DNA of 33,615 nucleotides from NCBI GenBank assembly GCA_944326125.1, contig CALVCR010000002.1:1-33615 (forward strand). Direction: 5' to 3'. Positions 8,901-16,623 of the stretch are shown one piece after another. Origin of the DNA: Candidatus Gastranaerophilales bacterium. GTDB lineage: Bacteria; Cyanobacteriota; Vampirovibrionia; Gastranaerophilales; Gastranaerophilaceae. The notes under the pieces are model-generated. The model was not told the DNA's origin. It was given only the letters and a program-made list of their open reading frames with translations, and did not search any database. The translations under genes and the position numbers were made by a program. How positions within the stretch are numbered: position 1 is the first letter of the stretch; each line of letters opens with the position of its first letter.

Positions 8901-8929
8901 ATTTTAACATAAAAGAATCCATGTTATAA
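8901..8929 (-). promoter_or_regulatory. Candidate extended -10 promoter for rseP
   Basis: On the minus strand TG-T-TAAAAT (8909 down to 8901) forms an extended -10; a weak TTATAA lies at 8929-8924, 17 bp upstream. It overlaps the coaD promoter on the other strand, each -10 covering the other's -35 area. Confidence 0.4.
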
Positions 8930-8930
8930 T
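8902..8930 (+). promoter_or_regulatory. Candidate extended -10 promoter for coaD
   Basis: TG-T-TATAAT with a perfect -10 at 8925-8930; the -35 is poor (TTTAAC near 8903). A start near 8937 leaves a leader of about 26 bases with AGAAGG before the ATG. Confidence 0.55.
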
Positions 8931-8962
8931 AGTTGAGCATTAGGAAATTAAGAAGGTAAAAA

Positions 8963-9439
8963 ATGACAACAGCTATATATCCGGGAAGTTTTGACCCTAT
9001 AACAAACGGACATCTTGATATTTTAAAAAGCGGCTCAGAAATCTTTGATAAAGTTATTATTGCAGTATCTTATAATATTGAGAAAAAAGGATTTCTTTCC
9101 GTAGAAAAACGTGTTGAACTTATTAAAGAGAGCGTAAAAGATTTAAAAAATGTTGAGGTCGATTCTTTTGAAGGTCTCACGGTAGACTACGCAAAAAAAC
9201 GAGGAACTCATGTTCTTCTTAGAGGACTTAGAACATCTTCCGATTTTGAATACGAACTTCAGTTATCTCAGACAAATAACTATCTTTCCAAAGATATTAA
9301 AACCGTTTTTCTTATTACAAAACCGGAATATAACTTTATATCTTCATCTATGGTAAAAGAAATTATGAAGAATAACGGTGATTTTAAACAATTCGTTCCG
9401 GATCCTGTTTACAAATATCTATCTAATTGTGATATTTAG
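8963..9439 (+). CDS. coaD: Phosphopantetheine adenylyltransferase CoaD
   Basis: 158 residues, the usual length. CoaD transfers AMP from ATP to 4'-phosphopantetheine, the fourth step of coenzyme A synthesis. The N-terminus YPGSFDPITNGHLDI contains the nucleotidyltransferase T/HxGH motif (TNGH, 14-17); RGLRTSSDFEYE in the middle and the ISSSMVKEI block near the C-terminus complete the family signature. It stands alone with its own promoter, divergent from rseP. Its last 17 bp overlap the 3' end of the convergent cheA gene, so the two messages are complementary at their ends. Nothing unusual in the protein. Confidence 0.96.
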   Translation: MTTAIYPGSFDPITNGHLDILKSGSEIFDKVIIAVSYNIEKKGFLSVEKRVELIKESVKDLKNVEVDSFEGLTVDYAKKRGTHVLLRGLRTSSDFEYELQLSQTNNYLSKDIKTVFLITKPEYNFISSSMVKEIMKNNGDFKQFVPDPVYKYLSNCDI

Positions 9440-12374
9440 TTAAAATCACTTTTATCATATTAACAAACTGAGTTTGATCAAATGTATCTTTTTGCAGATA
9501 GCCTTCAATATTAAATTGTTTTAGTTTCTTAGAAGCAGCTTCTTTTTCTAATGAACTCATTACAATTATCGGAATATCCATGTACATTTCATCATTTTTC
9601 AATCTCTCAATAAACTCATAGCCGTCAATTTTAGGCATTGTGATATCTGTTATAATCAAGTCATAATGATTCATTTTAAGTTTTACAAGAGCCTCTGTCG
9701 CATCAAGCACAGCATCAACTGTATACCCGATATTTAAAAGAATATTTTTAATCATAGTTCTTGTAGTTACCGAATCATCTACAACAAGAATCTTTTTATA
9801 TGAAAGAATATCTGTTGAAAGAAGCTTAGGATTATTACTAGTACTAAGTGTTTTATTAAAATCATGATGCAGAATATCCTGCATATTCAAAATAAGACAC
9901 AATTCTCCGGAAGCAAGATTAGTAATTCCGGAAATATTTTTAACTTTATACAATGGCGGAGATAATTTCTTCTGTAAGATATCCTGATCACCCAAAAGTC
10001 TGTCAACAACAAGTCCGACAGTCTTTTCATCCGCTTCAATAATAAGAATGGTCTCTTTATCTCCTCTCGGCAGAGGCTTCAAGCCCAGAATGTCCGCAAG
10101 ATAATAAAGCGGAATAATTTTATTATTGTATAAAATTGAACGAACCCCATTATTGGTTTTAATCTCGCTTTGACGTTTAAGAATAAACGTGGTAATCATT
10201 TGAATAGGAATCGCAAATGTCTGCTCCGAGATTTTAACCAAAAATACTCTTAATGTAGTTAAAGTAACCGGAATTTCAATATGTACACAGCTGCCTTTTC
10301 CAAATTCAGAAATAACTTTCACTTTACCGTTAAGCTGAGAGATTTTTGTTTTAACTACATCCAAACCGATACCGCGGCCGGAAATACTTGTAATAGAATC
10401 CCCGGTCGTAAATCCCGGCCAGAAGATTATATTCATAATGGCTTCATCAGTCATTGACTCTATATCTTCCTGAGTTAAAAACCCTCTGGATACAGCTCTG
10501 TCTTTAATTTTTTCCAGATTAAAACCTTGTCCGTCATCAACAACTTCAATTATAACTTTATTATCATCCTGTTTAGCTGACAGAAGAATTCTTCCCACAG
10601 GATCTTTACCGGCAAGAATTCTCTCTTCTTTTGATTCTATACCGTGGTCAATTGCATTTCTCAGAATATGAATAAGCGGTGTTTTAATTTCTTCAATAAT
10701 CTTTTTATCCGCACATGTGTCTTTACCTTCTATTACAAAATCAATATCCTTGCCCTTTTCTGTTGCAATATCCCTTACCATTCTGGAGAAAGAATTAAAC
10801 ACCGTAGATATAGGAAGAACTCTGATATTTTTTACCATTGATTCCATTTCATCAATAATAAGCCTCATTTTCATATCGTCTTCTTTATAGGCCCTGTATA
10901 ATGAATTTAAATCATAAATAGTTCTTGATACATTCTGTGTAATATCAGAAAGAAGCGAAAAAACCTGCTTAACAAAAGCACCGGTATATTGATCAGGATT
11001 TCCGCCCTGCAAATATTTTCTGTTATAGTATCTTAAATAGTTAGAAGTCTTTAACAAATCTTTCTGGCAGTTTTCATTAGCATTTTTTATAGCATCTATT
11101 TTATCCAGATTTTTTTCGGTTTTGATTTTTGTAATAATAAGTTCGCCAAGCTGATTTACAAGTAAATCGAGTTTTTGGGCGTTAACGTGAAGAGTTTTAA
11201 TCTCTGTTGAAGAACCGCCTTTGCCGGAAACGGAAGTTTGAGTTGTAAGATTCTTTATCTCGCTGACACCGGAATCTTTTTTAAAGTTTAGTTCCAGGAG
11301 CTGCTTCATAATCTCAAGCTGCTGAACAATTAAATCACCGTCAATACTTTCATCAGGAGATGCACAGTACTCAAGCCCGCTGCGAAGCGTTTGTGTCATT
11401 TGTTCTTCCAGCTGAACGGAATTTTCCTGAATAAAATCCAGAATATCAATAATCATATTGATTATTTCAAGAATTCCGTTATCATAGACACTGTCTTTTA
11501 AGGCTAAAATGTCATCTTTAATTTCCTGAGCATAAACACTGCTCCCCTGAAGCATCGGAATTTTTTCCGCAATATCAAAGAATGTGGAACCGGAAGACTC
11601 TGTATCGATACAGGAAGTATTAAACTTGGCCGCAGCCGAACTCAGTTCATTTCTTAACTCAAGAATTTCACTTATTGTAAAAGTATTTGTGGCATTCATT
11701 ACAAAATCGAGTTTTGCAAGAACGTTTTCCAGAGAAGTTTTAACCTCATAAAGATTAGAATCTTTAATAAAATCATAAATTTTACCGACTTCTTCTCGAA
11801 GAATTACAATTTCCTGAGATTCTTCTTCCGGCACGATTCCATCAATGATTTCAAAACAGTTATTAAAAGTATGATTTATTACTTCCTGATTAGCCTGAAG
11901 TTCAGAATTGGCAGCAGGTTCTTCTTGAATAACGGAATTAATCGGTTGACTGAAATCTTCATTTAATTCGACATCAACAATATACTCCAGACTTGAAAGA
12001 GTGGGAGTAAATTCATCCCCTATTATTTCTCTTTTGTTAACAATTGATTCTTTTAAATATTTTGAAACCAATTCAAGGGACTTAGTTATTAGAATGAATT
12101 TTTCTTTATCCAAAAACACATTTCTGGTATTAACAGCATCAAAAATATCTTCAATCTTATGAATAATAAGCTGGATATTATTAAATCCAACCATTCTGAT
12201 TGCACCTTTTATACTATGCAAATCTCTGTATAAGGCCGCACTTAACTCTTTGTTAGAAGGATCTTTTTCAAAAGCTTCAAGATTTTCAAAAATCCGCTCC
12301 AAAATCTCTTCCGACTCTGACTGGAAGATTGTGAGTAAATCCGTTATATTGTTATCATTATCTTCAAAGCTCAA
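9423..12374 (-). CDS. cheA: Hybrid chemotaxis histidine kinase CheA with C-terminal receiver
   Basis: 983 residues. Domains in order: Hpt (1-105) with the phosphorylated His53 in LHSIKGA; a long acidic, helical middle (about 150-390) without an obvious P2; dimerisation helices (395-530); HATPase with N-box ILRNAIDHGIE (570-580), G1 DDGQG (613-617) and G2 GRGIGLDVV (666-674); CheW-like adaptor domain (about 705-840); receiver (858-983) with acidic pair VVDDS and phospho-acceptor Asp910 in ITDITMP. This Hpt-kinase-CheW-REC order matches PilL/PixL-type kinases of cyanobacterial and pilus chemosensory systems more than flagellar CheA. It lies directly downstream of the MCP gene (5-bp gap). The internal receiver may act as phosphate sink or output. 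Confidence 0.92.
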   Translation of the reverse strand: MSFEDNDNNITDLLTIFQSESEEILERIFENLEAFEKDPSNKELSAALYRDLHSIKGAIRMVGFNNIQLIIHKIEDIFDAVNTRNVFLDKEKFILITKSLELVSKYLKESIVNKREIIGDEFTPTLSSLEYIVDVELNEDFSQPINSVIQEEPAANSELQANQEVINHTFNNCFEIIDGIVPEEESQEIVILREEVGKIYDFIKDSNLYEVKTSLENVLAKLDFVMNATNTFTISEILELRNELSSAAAKFNTSCIDTESSGSTFFDIAEKIPMLQGSSVYAQEIKDDILALKDSVYDNGILEIINMIIDILDFIQENSVQLEEQMTQTLRSGLEYCASPDESIDGDLIVQQLEIMKQLLELNFKKDSGVSEIKNLTTQTSVSGKGGSSTEIKTLHVNAQKLDLLVNQLGELIITKIKTEKNLDKIDAIKNANENCQKDLLKTSNYLRYYNRKYLQGGNPDQYTGAFVKQVFSLLSDITQNVSRTIYDLNSLYRAYKEDDMKMRLIIDEMESMVKNIRVLPISTVFNSFSRMVRDIATEKGKDIDFVIEGKDTCADKKIIEEIKTPLIHILRNAIDHGIESKEERILAGKDPVGRILLSAKQDDNKVIIEVVDDGQGFNLEKIKDRAVSRGFLTQEDIESMTDEAIMNIIFWPGFTTGDSITSISGRGIGLDVVKTKISQLNGKVKVISEFGKGSCVHIEIPVTLTTLRVFLVKISEQTFAIPIQMITTFILKRQSEIKTNNGVRSILYNNKIIPLYYLADILGLKPLPRGDKETILIIEADEKTVGLVVDRLLGDQDILQKKLSPPLYKVKNISGITNLASGELCLILNMQDILHHDFNKTLSTSNNPKLLSTDILSYKKILVVDDSVTTRTMIKNILLNIGYTVDAVLDATEALVKLKMNHYDLIITDITMPKIDGYEFIERLKNDEMYMDIPIIVMSSLEKEAASKKLKQFNIEGYLQKDTFDQTQFVNMIKVILTKYHN

Positions 12375-12379
12375 TTAAG

Positions 12380-13426
12380 CTATCCTTCTGTTGCTGAGAT
12401 TTTGATATCATTTGACAGGCTATTTAATTTTGCCAGTTTTTCTGAATTCGCATTTAGCGTTTGTACAAGATTTTCAGAAATAGTTTTGCTTTCTTCATAA
12501 ATCACATTAAGCCGTTCAATAATATCATTTTGCTTTTCTGCATTTTGGTTCAAGATTTCAAGAGATTCAAGCACGTCTCCAATAAGATTCATAAGTGTTT
12601 CTGAATTTGAAGAGACAAAATTGATATCTTTTACAACATTTTCAATCTCTTTAGAACCTTCTTCGGTTGCCATTACGGTTGAATTAGTTGTGTATTGTAT
12701 ATTACTTGTAAGAGAAGTTATCTTTGTAATAGCCTGTTTGGATTCATCGGCAAGCTTTCTGATTTCACCTGCAACAACAGCAAAACCTTTACCGTGCTCC
12801 CCTGCTCTTGCAGCTTCAACAGCAGCGTTAAGAGCAAGCATATTTGTTTGTTCTGCAATATCGTCAACAACGCTGATTGTACTTCCGATTTGCTGGGTAT
12901 GTTCGGAAAGTTCAAGAATTAATTCAGCTATCATTTGAATTTTTTGTCTCAAAACAAGCATTTTATCCGCATTTGCAGAAATAGCTTCGTGTTCTTTTTG
13001 TGAAAAAGTGATTGATTGTCCAACCTGTTTTTCAGTATTTTTAGATGTTACAAGCACTTCATCAGAAAGTGTTTTTAATTTATCAACCAAACTAAAGGTA
13101 TTTTTAGCGTTAGAACACAGATTTTCAAGCGTTCTTTTTTGGTCATTCAAAGTATTCATTATTTCTAATGTCGTTTCAGACAATGTTTCCGACTGCATAG
13201 TCAAAGACTTTTTAATGGCACGGGCAATCCACTGTTTGGTAAAAAAGTGTGCCGGCAAAAATACAACTACCAAAAAGGCAAAGTAAGTCAAAAAACTGTA
13301 CACCGGTATATTATTTCTGAATGCAAAAATAATAAATACAATACATATTAAGCCAAATACTGTTATATCAATGCCGCATTTTATATTAAATCTTTGTTTC
13401 AGATTAATTTTCAAATCGTTATCCAC
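12380..13426 (-). CDS. Methyl-accepting chemotaxis protein without a periplasmic sensor domain
   Basis: 348 residues. Two transmembrane helices at about 20-37 and 42-62 are separated by only a few residues, so there is no periplasmic ligand domain. The rest is a cytoplasmic coiled coil with the highly conserved MCP hairpin tip at about 187-228 ([19 protein letters not shown]), which binds CheA and CheW. Without a HAMP or a sensor domain I can identify, input may come from the membrane itself or from a partner. The start is a GTG at 13424-13426, supported by AGGAGA six to seven bases upstream. It forms an operon with cheA; no cheR or cheB is in the window. Confidence 0.9.
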   Translation of the reverse strand: MDNDLKINLKQRFNIKCGIDITVFGLICIVFIIFAFRNNIPVYSFLTYFAFLVVVFLPAHFFTKQWIARAIKKSLTMQSETLSETTLEIMNTLNDQKRTLENLCSNAKNTFSLVDKLKTLSDEVLVTSKNTEKQVGQSITFSQKEHEAISANADKMLVLRQKIQMIAELILELSEHTQQIGSTISVVDDIAEQTNMLALNAAVEAARAGEHGKGFAVVAGEIRKLADESKQAITKITSLTSNIQYTTNSTVMATEEGSKEIENVVKDINFVSSNSETLMNLIGDVLESLEILNQNAEKQNDIIERLNVIYEESKTISENLVQTLNANSEKLAKLNSLSNDIKISATEG

Positions 13427-13509
13427 TTCTTCTCTCCTATAGTTTTTTTTAGTGATTTATTATATAATCATTTTATAATAAAACTGATAAAATTGGAATA
13501 TATGAATAT

Positions 13510-14973
13510 ATGGCAACTAAGATTTTACTGGTAGAAGACAGCGATACCCAGCTTAGGTTTTTAAAAGAAGGGCTTTTGCAAAACGGTTTTGAAGTAGAAA
13601 CCGCAACAAACGGTGCAGAAGCTTATAAAAAAGTATATTCTTTCCTGCCTGATATAATTGTGTCAGACATTATGATGCCTGTTATTGACGGTTATCAGCT
13701 GTGCAGAATGATTAAGAACGTTGAGGAAACAAAAAAAATCCCTATTATTCTGCTTACGGTTCTTGACAAAAAGATAGACGGATTCTGGGGCAAAAAAGCA
13801 GGCGCACAACTATTTTTATCAAAGTCTATTGACTTAAAAGAACTTGTTTCTAATATAAATTCAACAGTACGCCGCTATCCTTTGACTGAAGAATACAAGC
13901 AGGCTATAGCAGCAAAAGCTGACACCGAAAACTCTGCTCAATTAAGATTGAACTCTGTTTTAAACGATTTGTTAATGAAATCTGTATTTTCAAATGAATT
14001 TAGAAATTTGAGCGACTTTTTAAACTACGAGAGAATTCTGGTTGAAAAACTGTTTTCTCTGCTCAGTTCATTTGTTGAATACCATGTTGCAGGAATATAT
14101 TTTGCCTCACCGGATGATTTTGCGGAAAACATTCTTTATGTAGATACCCTCGGCAGAAATTTATCTAAAAATTTATTATCTGATATCAGCTACGACTTTT
14201 TCAGAAAAATGGAAGAACATAAGGATATCAAAAATTCCAAGTTTGAAGTTGTAAGAATGCTTCTCGGAAAAGAACTCGATTATCAATTTGGCGACCTAAC
14301 CTCAAAAATTATTATACCTATGATTTTTGATAAAAAGCTGATAGGCGGAATCTGTTTCTATACAAGACAAGACATTGATTATTCTTCATTTAGATTTTTC
14401 GATATTATGATAAGCGAGCTTCTGGCTATATTCAAAATGAAATATCAATATACCGAAAAAGAATTCATGTCGGTTCTTGACGGTTTAACAGGATTATATA
14501 ACAGACGCCAGTTTGAAATTAGTTTGGAACAGGAATGCAACCGTACAAAACGCCATCCGTCAGACTTCTCGCTGGCTATTCTGGATATTGATTTCTTCAA
14601 AAAGGTTAACGACACATACGGCCACCAGTACGGCGATTATGTACTAAAAACGGTAGCTGATTTAATGAAACAATCATTCAGAAAAACCGACCTTCTTTAT
14701 CGCTACGGCGGAGAAGAATTGGTTATGATTATGCCGGAAACTAACATTGAAGGGGCTATTATACCGGTTCAAAGACTCAGAAGAATGGTTGAAGATTACG
14801 ATTTTGACTATAACGGAGTTAAAGCAAAAGTAACAGTAAGTATTGGTCTGACAATGAATTACCAGAATTTAAATACGTCGGCTGATATATTAAAATCCGC
14901 AGATGAAGCTTTATACAAAGCTAAGGAAGGCGGAAGAAACAGGGTAATTTTATATGAACAGCAATTATCTTGA
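13510..14973 (+). CDS. Response regulator with GGDEF output (diguanylate cyclase)
   Basis: 487 residues. Receiver at 1-125 with acidic residues VEDSD, phospho-acceptor Asp53 in VSDIMMP and a late Lys in FLSKS. A middle region (about 165-315) looks GAF-like in layout. The GGDEF domain (about 325-485) starts with DGLTGLYNRR and has the active site GGEEL at 400-404, so catalysis should be possible; the product-inhibition I-site RKTD (391-394) is exactly five residues upstream. It would make c-di-GMP when phosphorylated, most likely by the adjacent CheA. It is divergent from the MCP-cheA pair and overlaps the next gene by 20 bp. Confidence 0.92.
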   Translation: MATKILLVEDSDTQLRFLKEGLLQNGFEVETATNGAEAYKKVYSFLPDIIVSDIMMPVIDGYQLCRMIKNVEETKKIPIILLTVLDKKIDGFWGKKAGAQLFLSKSIDLKELVSNINSTVRRYPLTEEYKQAIAAKADTENSAQLRLNSVLNDLLMKSVFSNEFRNLSDFLNYERILVEKLFSLLSSFVEYHVAGIYFASPDDFAENILYVDTLGRNLSKNLLSDISYDFFRKMEEHKDIKNSKFEVVRMLLGKELDYQFGDLTSKIIIPMIFDKKLIGGICFYTRQDIDYSSFRFFDIMISELLAIFKMKYQYTEKEFMSVLDGLTGLYNRRQFEISLEQECNRTKRHPSDFSLAILDIDFFKKVNDTYGHQYGDYVLKTVADLMKQSFRKTDLLYRYGGEELVMIMPETNIEGAIIPVQRLRRMVEDYDFDYNGVKAKVTVSIGLTMNYQNLNTSADILKSADEALYKAKEGGRNRVILYEQQLS

Positions 14974-15952
14974 ACAGAAAAAAAATTCACATCTTTGCTT
15001 TTTAATCGGCGGGAACAAGTATGCGGTTAATACCGGTAATGTTCTCGAGATTATGAAACTTCCTGCGCTCGATTACCCGCAAAAACTTGCAAATAATATT
15101 GTAGGACTTTTAAAATACAATAATTTTGTTATAAATGTTGTAGATATTCGTTTTTATTTAAACATGGAAGTTCCTCCGTACAGTGCAAACAATGAACTGT
15201 TAATTGTCAAGACAGATGAAGTTATCTTTGGAATTATTACCGATAAAATACTTGGTATTTCATCATTTGACAGCACAAGCGTTGACCCGATTCCTTTTGT
15301 AGACAATAAAATGGTCGTAGAATCGCTGTACAAACAAGAAAACGAAACGATTTTCATTGTAAACATATATGCATTAGAAAATCTTCTGAAACAACATGAT
15401 TTGCAATATACCGAGGTTGATATTCCTTCACTTTTCCCTAAAGATGAAGCTTCTAAAATGACTATGAAGCTTAGAACCCAGGCAATTGCGGAGAAGTCGG
15501 CGCTAAGACTTGTTCCCAGCGAACTACACGCCAAGAACAAGTATATTTCGTTTAATCTTAATGATGATTATTATTGTATTTCACTGGATTACGTAAAAGA
15601 AGTTTTAAAAGATACGTCCATCACAAATGTTCCGGGGACTCCAAATTTTGTTGAAGGGATTATGAATTTGAGAGGAGACTATATCACCGTTTTAAACCTC
15701 AAAAAATTTCTTGAAATTCAAGATGATGCCAAAAACGATAAACACCCTGTTATCATTATTAAATGTAACGAACTTAAATTAGCGCTGCTAATTGATAAAA
15801 TTAATGAATTATTTGAATTTCAGGAAAGTGAAGCAAATGAGATTACAGATAGTTATTACGCCGGAGAATTTATTTATAACAGAACCTTATACACTGTTTT
15901 GAATATAGACAAAATAACTTCTGATAAAAGAATTATTGTAACAGAGATGTAG
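14954..15952 (+). CDS. Tandem CheW-domain coupling protein
   Basis: 332 residues made of two CheW domains, about 10-150 and 185-330, joined by a linker. CheW couples receptor tips to CheA. The second copy keeps the EGIMNLRG block typical of CheW; the first is more diverged (NIVGLLKY at the same place). Two CheW domains in one chain could bridge receptor arrays or bind two kinases. The start overlaps the GGDEF gene by 20 bp in another frame, so the two are probably co-translated. A 6-bp hairpin (AGAGAT/ATCTCT, 15943-15959) spans the stop codon but has no T-run, so it is not a convincing terminator. Confidence 0.88.
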   Translation: MNSNYLEQKKNSHLCFLIGGNKYAVNTGNVLEIMKLPALDYPQKLANNIVGLLKYNNFVINVVDIRFYLNMEVPPYSANNELLIVKTDEVIFGIITDKILGISSFDSTSVDPIPFVDNKMVVESLYKQENETIFIVNIYALENLLKQHDLQYTEVDIPSLFPKDEASKMTMKLRTQAIAEKSALRLVPSELHAKNKYISFNLNDDYYCISLDYVKEVLKDTSITNVPGTPNFVEGIMNLRGDYITVLNLKKFLEIQDDAKNDKHPVIIIKCNELKLALLIDKINELFEFQESEANEITDSYYAGEFIYNRTLYTVLNIDKITSDKRIIVTEM

Positions 15953-15962
15953 TATCTCTATA

Positions 15963-16026
15963 CAGGTTGACGAGCGGAGATGTCTTATTTTACAATTGAA
16001 TAACAAATTTGCGCTTGTAGCTCAGT
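15963..16026 (+). repeat. Duplicated tRNA promoter and 5' end, upstream copy
   Basis: This 64-bp segment recurs at 16114-16177 with few changes, offset 151 bp. It carries TTGACG (15967-15972), an 18-bp spacer, TACAAT (15991-15996), a short leader, and then the first 16 bases of the tRNA (GCGCTTGTAGCTCAGT, 16011-16026). After that the tRNA sequence is replaced by 87 bp of GC-rich DNA (16027-16113) containing GCGGG-GTA-CCCGC and CCGC-GTT-GCGG hairpins. It reads as a promoter-bearing tRNA fragment that can no longer give a tRNA. Confidence 0.7.
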
Positions 16027-16117
16027 GCCATGCGGCGAGCAATGGGCAAGCCGAGCGGGGTACCCGCGAGGTGGAGTCGAGTCAACAGCGCCGCGTTGCG
16101 GGAGCAATGCGGGCAGG

Positions 16118-16147
16118 TTGACGAGCGGAGCCGTCTTAATCTACAAT
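16118..16147 (+). promoter_or_regulatory. Promoter of the tRNA-Arg gene
   Basis: TTGACG (16118-16123), an 18-bp spacer and TACAAT (16142-16147). Transcription should start about 8 bp before the tRNA, typical for a tRNA gene. The same two boxes at the same spacing occur 151 bp upstream. Confidence 0.6.
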
Positions 16148-16161
16148 TAAATAACAAATTT

Positions 16162-16240
16162 GCGCTTGTAGCTCAGTAGGATAGAGCGGAGGTTTCCTAA
16201 ACCTTGTCTGCCGTGGGTTCGACTCCCTCCAGGCGCACCA
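16162..16240 (+). tRNA. trnR: tRNA-Arg (anticodon CCU)
   Basis: 79 bases with encoded CCA. Acceptor GCGCTTG pairs with CAGGCGC, discriminator A. D-arm GCTC/GAGC. Anticodon stem GAGGT/ACCTT encloses TTCCTAA, anticodon CCT at 16196-16198, reading AGG. T-arm GTGGG/CCCTC holds the invariant TTCGA, with one T-T mismatch in the stem, and the variable loop has about 7 bases, slightly long. It has its own promoter and an immediate strong terminator. It is the only complete tRNA among several copies of its ends at this locus. Confidence 0.88.
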
Positions 16241-16275
16241 TTAAAAAAGACCGGATATCCGGTCTTTTTTAATGG
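16227..16275 (+). repeat. tRNA 3' end plus terminator, first copy of a 49-bp direct repeat
   Basis: CTCCAGGCGCACCA plus the palindromic terminator is repeated exactly at 16538-16586, offset 311 bp. A shorter third copy of the tRNA end (CTCCCTCCAGGCGCA) lies at about 16410-16425. Direct repeats of a tRNA 3' end are what site-specific integration into a tRNA leaves behind, although here no integrase lies between them. Confidence 0.75.
16240..16273 (+). terminator. Intrinsic terminator of tRNA-Arg
   Basis: A perfect 34-bp palindrome beginning at the last base of CCA: an A-run, GACCGGAT, ATCCGGTC, then a T-run. Being symmetrical it can stop transcription from both sides. An identical copy lies at 16551-16584. 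Confidence 0.85.
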
Positions 16276-16309
16276 TTGTCTTCTGATTGCAAGAATAGAA
16301 GCCACACAA

Positions 16310-16425
16310 AGCACAGCTTTGTCCGTGGGTTTGAGCGCGAGGCGGCAGAGAGCGTAGGTTCTTTGCGCAGCAAAGAACGAAGACTCGTTTAACGCCGCCG
16401 AGCAAGACACTCCCTCCAGGCGCAT
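16310..16425 (+). pseudogene. tRNA 3'-half fragment interrupted in its T-loop by a hairpin-rich insert
   Basis: CTTTGTCCGTGGGTT (about 16317-16332) resembles the tRNA variable loop and T-stem, and the sequence resumes as CTCCCTCCAGGCGCA at about 16410-16425. Between them are about 75 bp with nested symmetry: outer arms GGCGGC (16341-16346) and GCCGCC (16394-16399), inner perfect 9-bp hairpin GTTCTTTGC (16358-16366) and GCAAAGAAC (16370-16378) with loop GCA. The break falls in the T-loop. This could be a small mobile repeat or a structured RNA. Confidence 0.5.
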
Positions 16426-16498
16426 TTTTATTTTCTTTATCTTTCAATTGGGAGTCGAACCGCATTCTTGTTCCACAAGAAAGGGGTTCTTACCTCTC

Positions 16499-16527
16499 AG
16501 CAAACGTGACATTTAGTCACCTTTGCT
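16499..16527. repeat. Long hairpin between the tRNA-end repeats
   Basis: AGCAAACGTGAC (16499-16510) pairs with GTCACCTTTGCT (16516-16527) with one mismatch and a 5-base loop. A second perfect 7-bp hairpin (TTCTTGT-TCC-ACAAGAA) lies just upstream at 16465-16481. A stretch GGGAGTCGAACC (about 16451-16462) looks like an inverted T-arm. No full tRNA folds from these pieces. Confidence 0.5.
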
Positions 16528-16537
16528 TCGGCAGAGT

Positions 16538-16586
16538 CTCCAGGCGCACCATTAAAAAAGACCGGATATCCGGTCTTTTTTAATGG
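16538..16586 (+). repeat. tRNA 3' end plus terminator, second copy
   Basis: Exact copy of 16227-16275, including the palindromic terminator at 16551-16584. No tRNA body precedes it. It probably still ends transcription before the gene at 16624. Confidence 0.75.
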
Positions 16587-16623
16587 AAGAGCAAATTTTT
16601 TTATTACGAGGTTTCCAGTTAAT

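Noticed and set aside
15943-15959. Terminator after the double-CheW gene
   Set aside because: The 6-bp hairpin spans the stop codon and lacks a following T-run.
16147-16465. Minus-strand frames of 92 and 74 codons across the tRNA locus
   Set aside because: They contain GAPGGSRTHGR, a known false translation of tRNA 3' ends read backwards, and cover the tRNA gene and its repeats.
16441-16500. A second complete tRNA on the minus strand near the inverted GGTTCGACTCCC
   Set aside because: An anticodon-like hairpin can be drawn, but the T-stem and acceptor arms do not pair, so only a fragment is supported.
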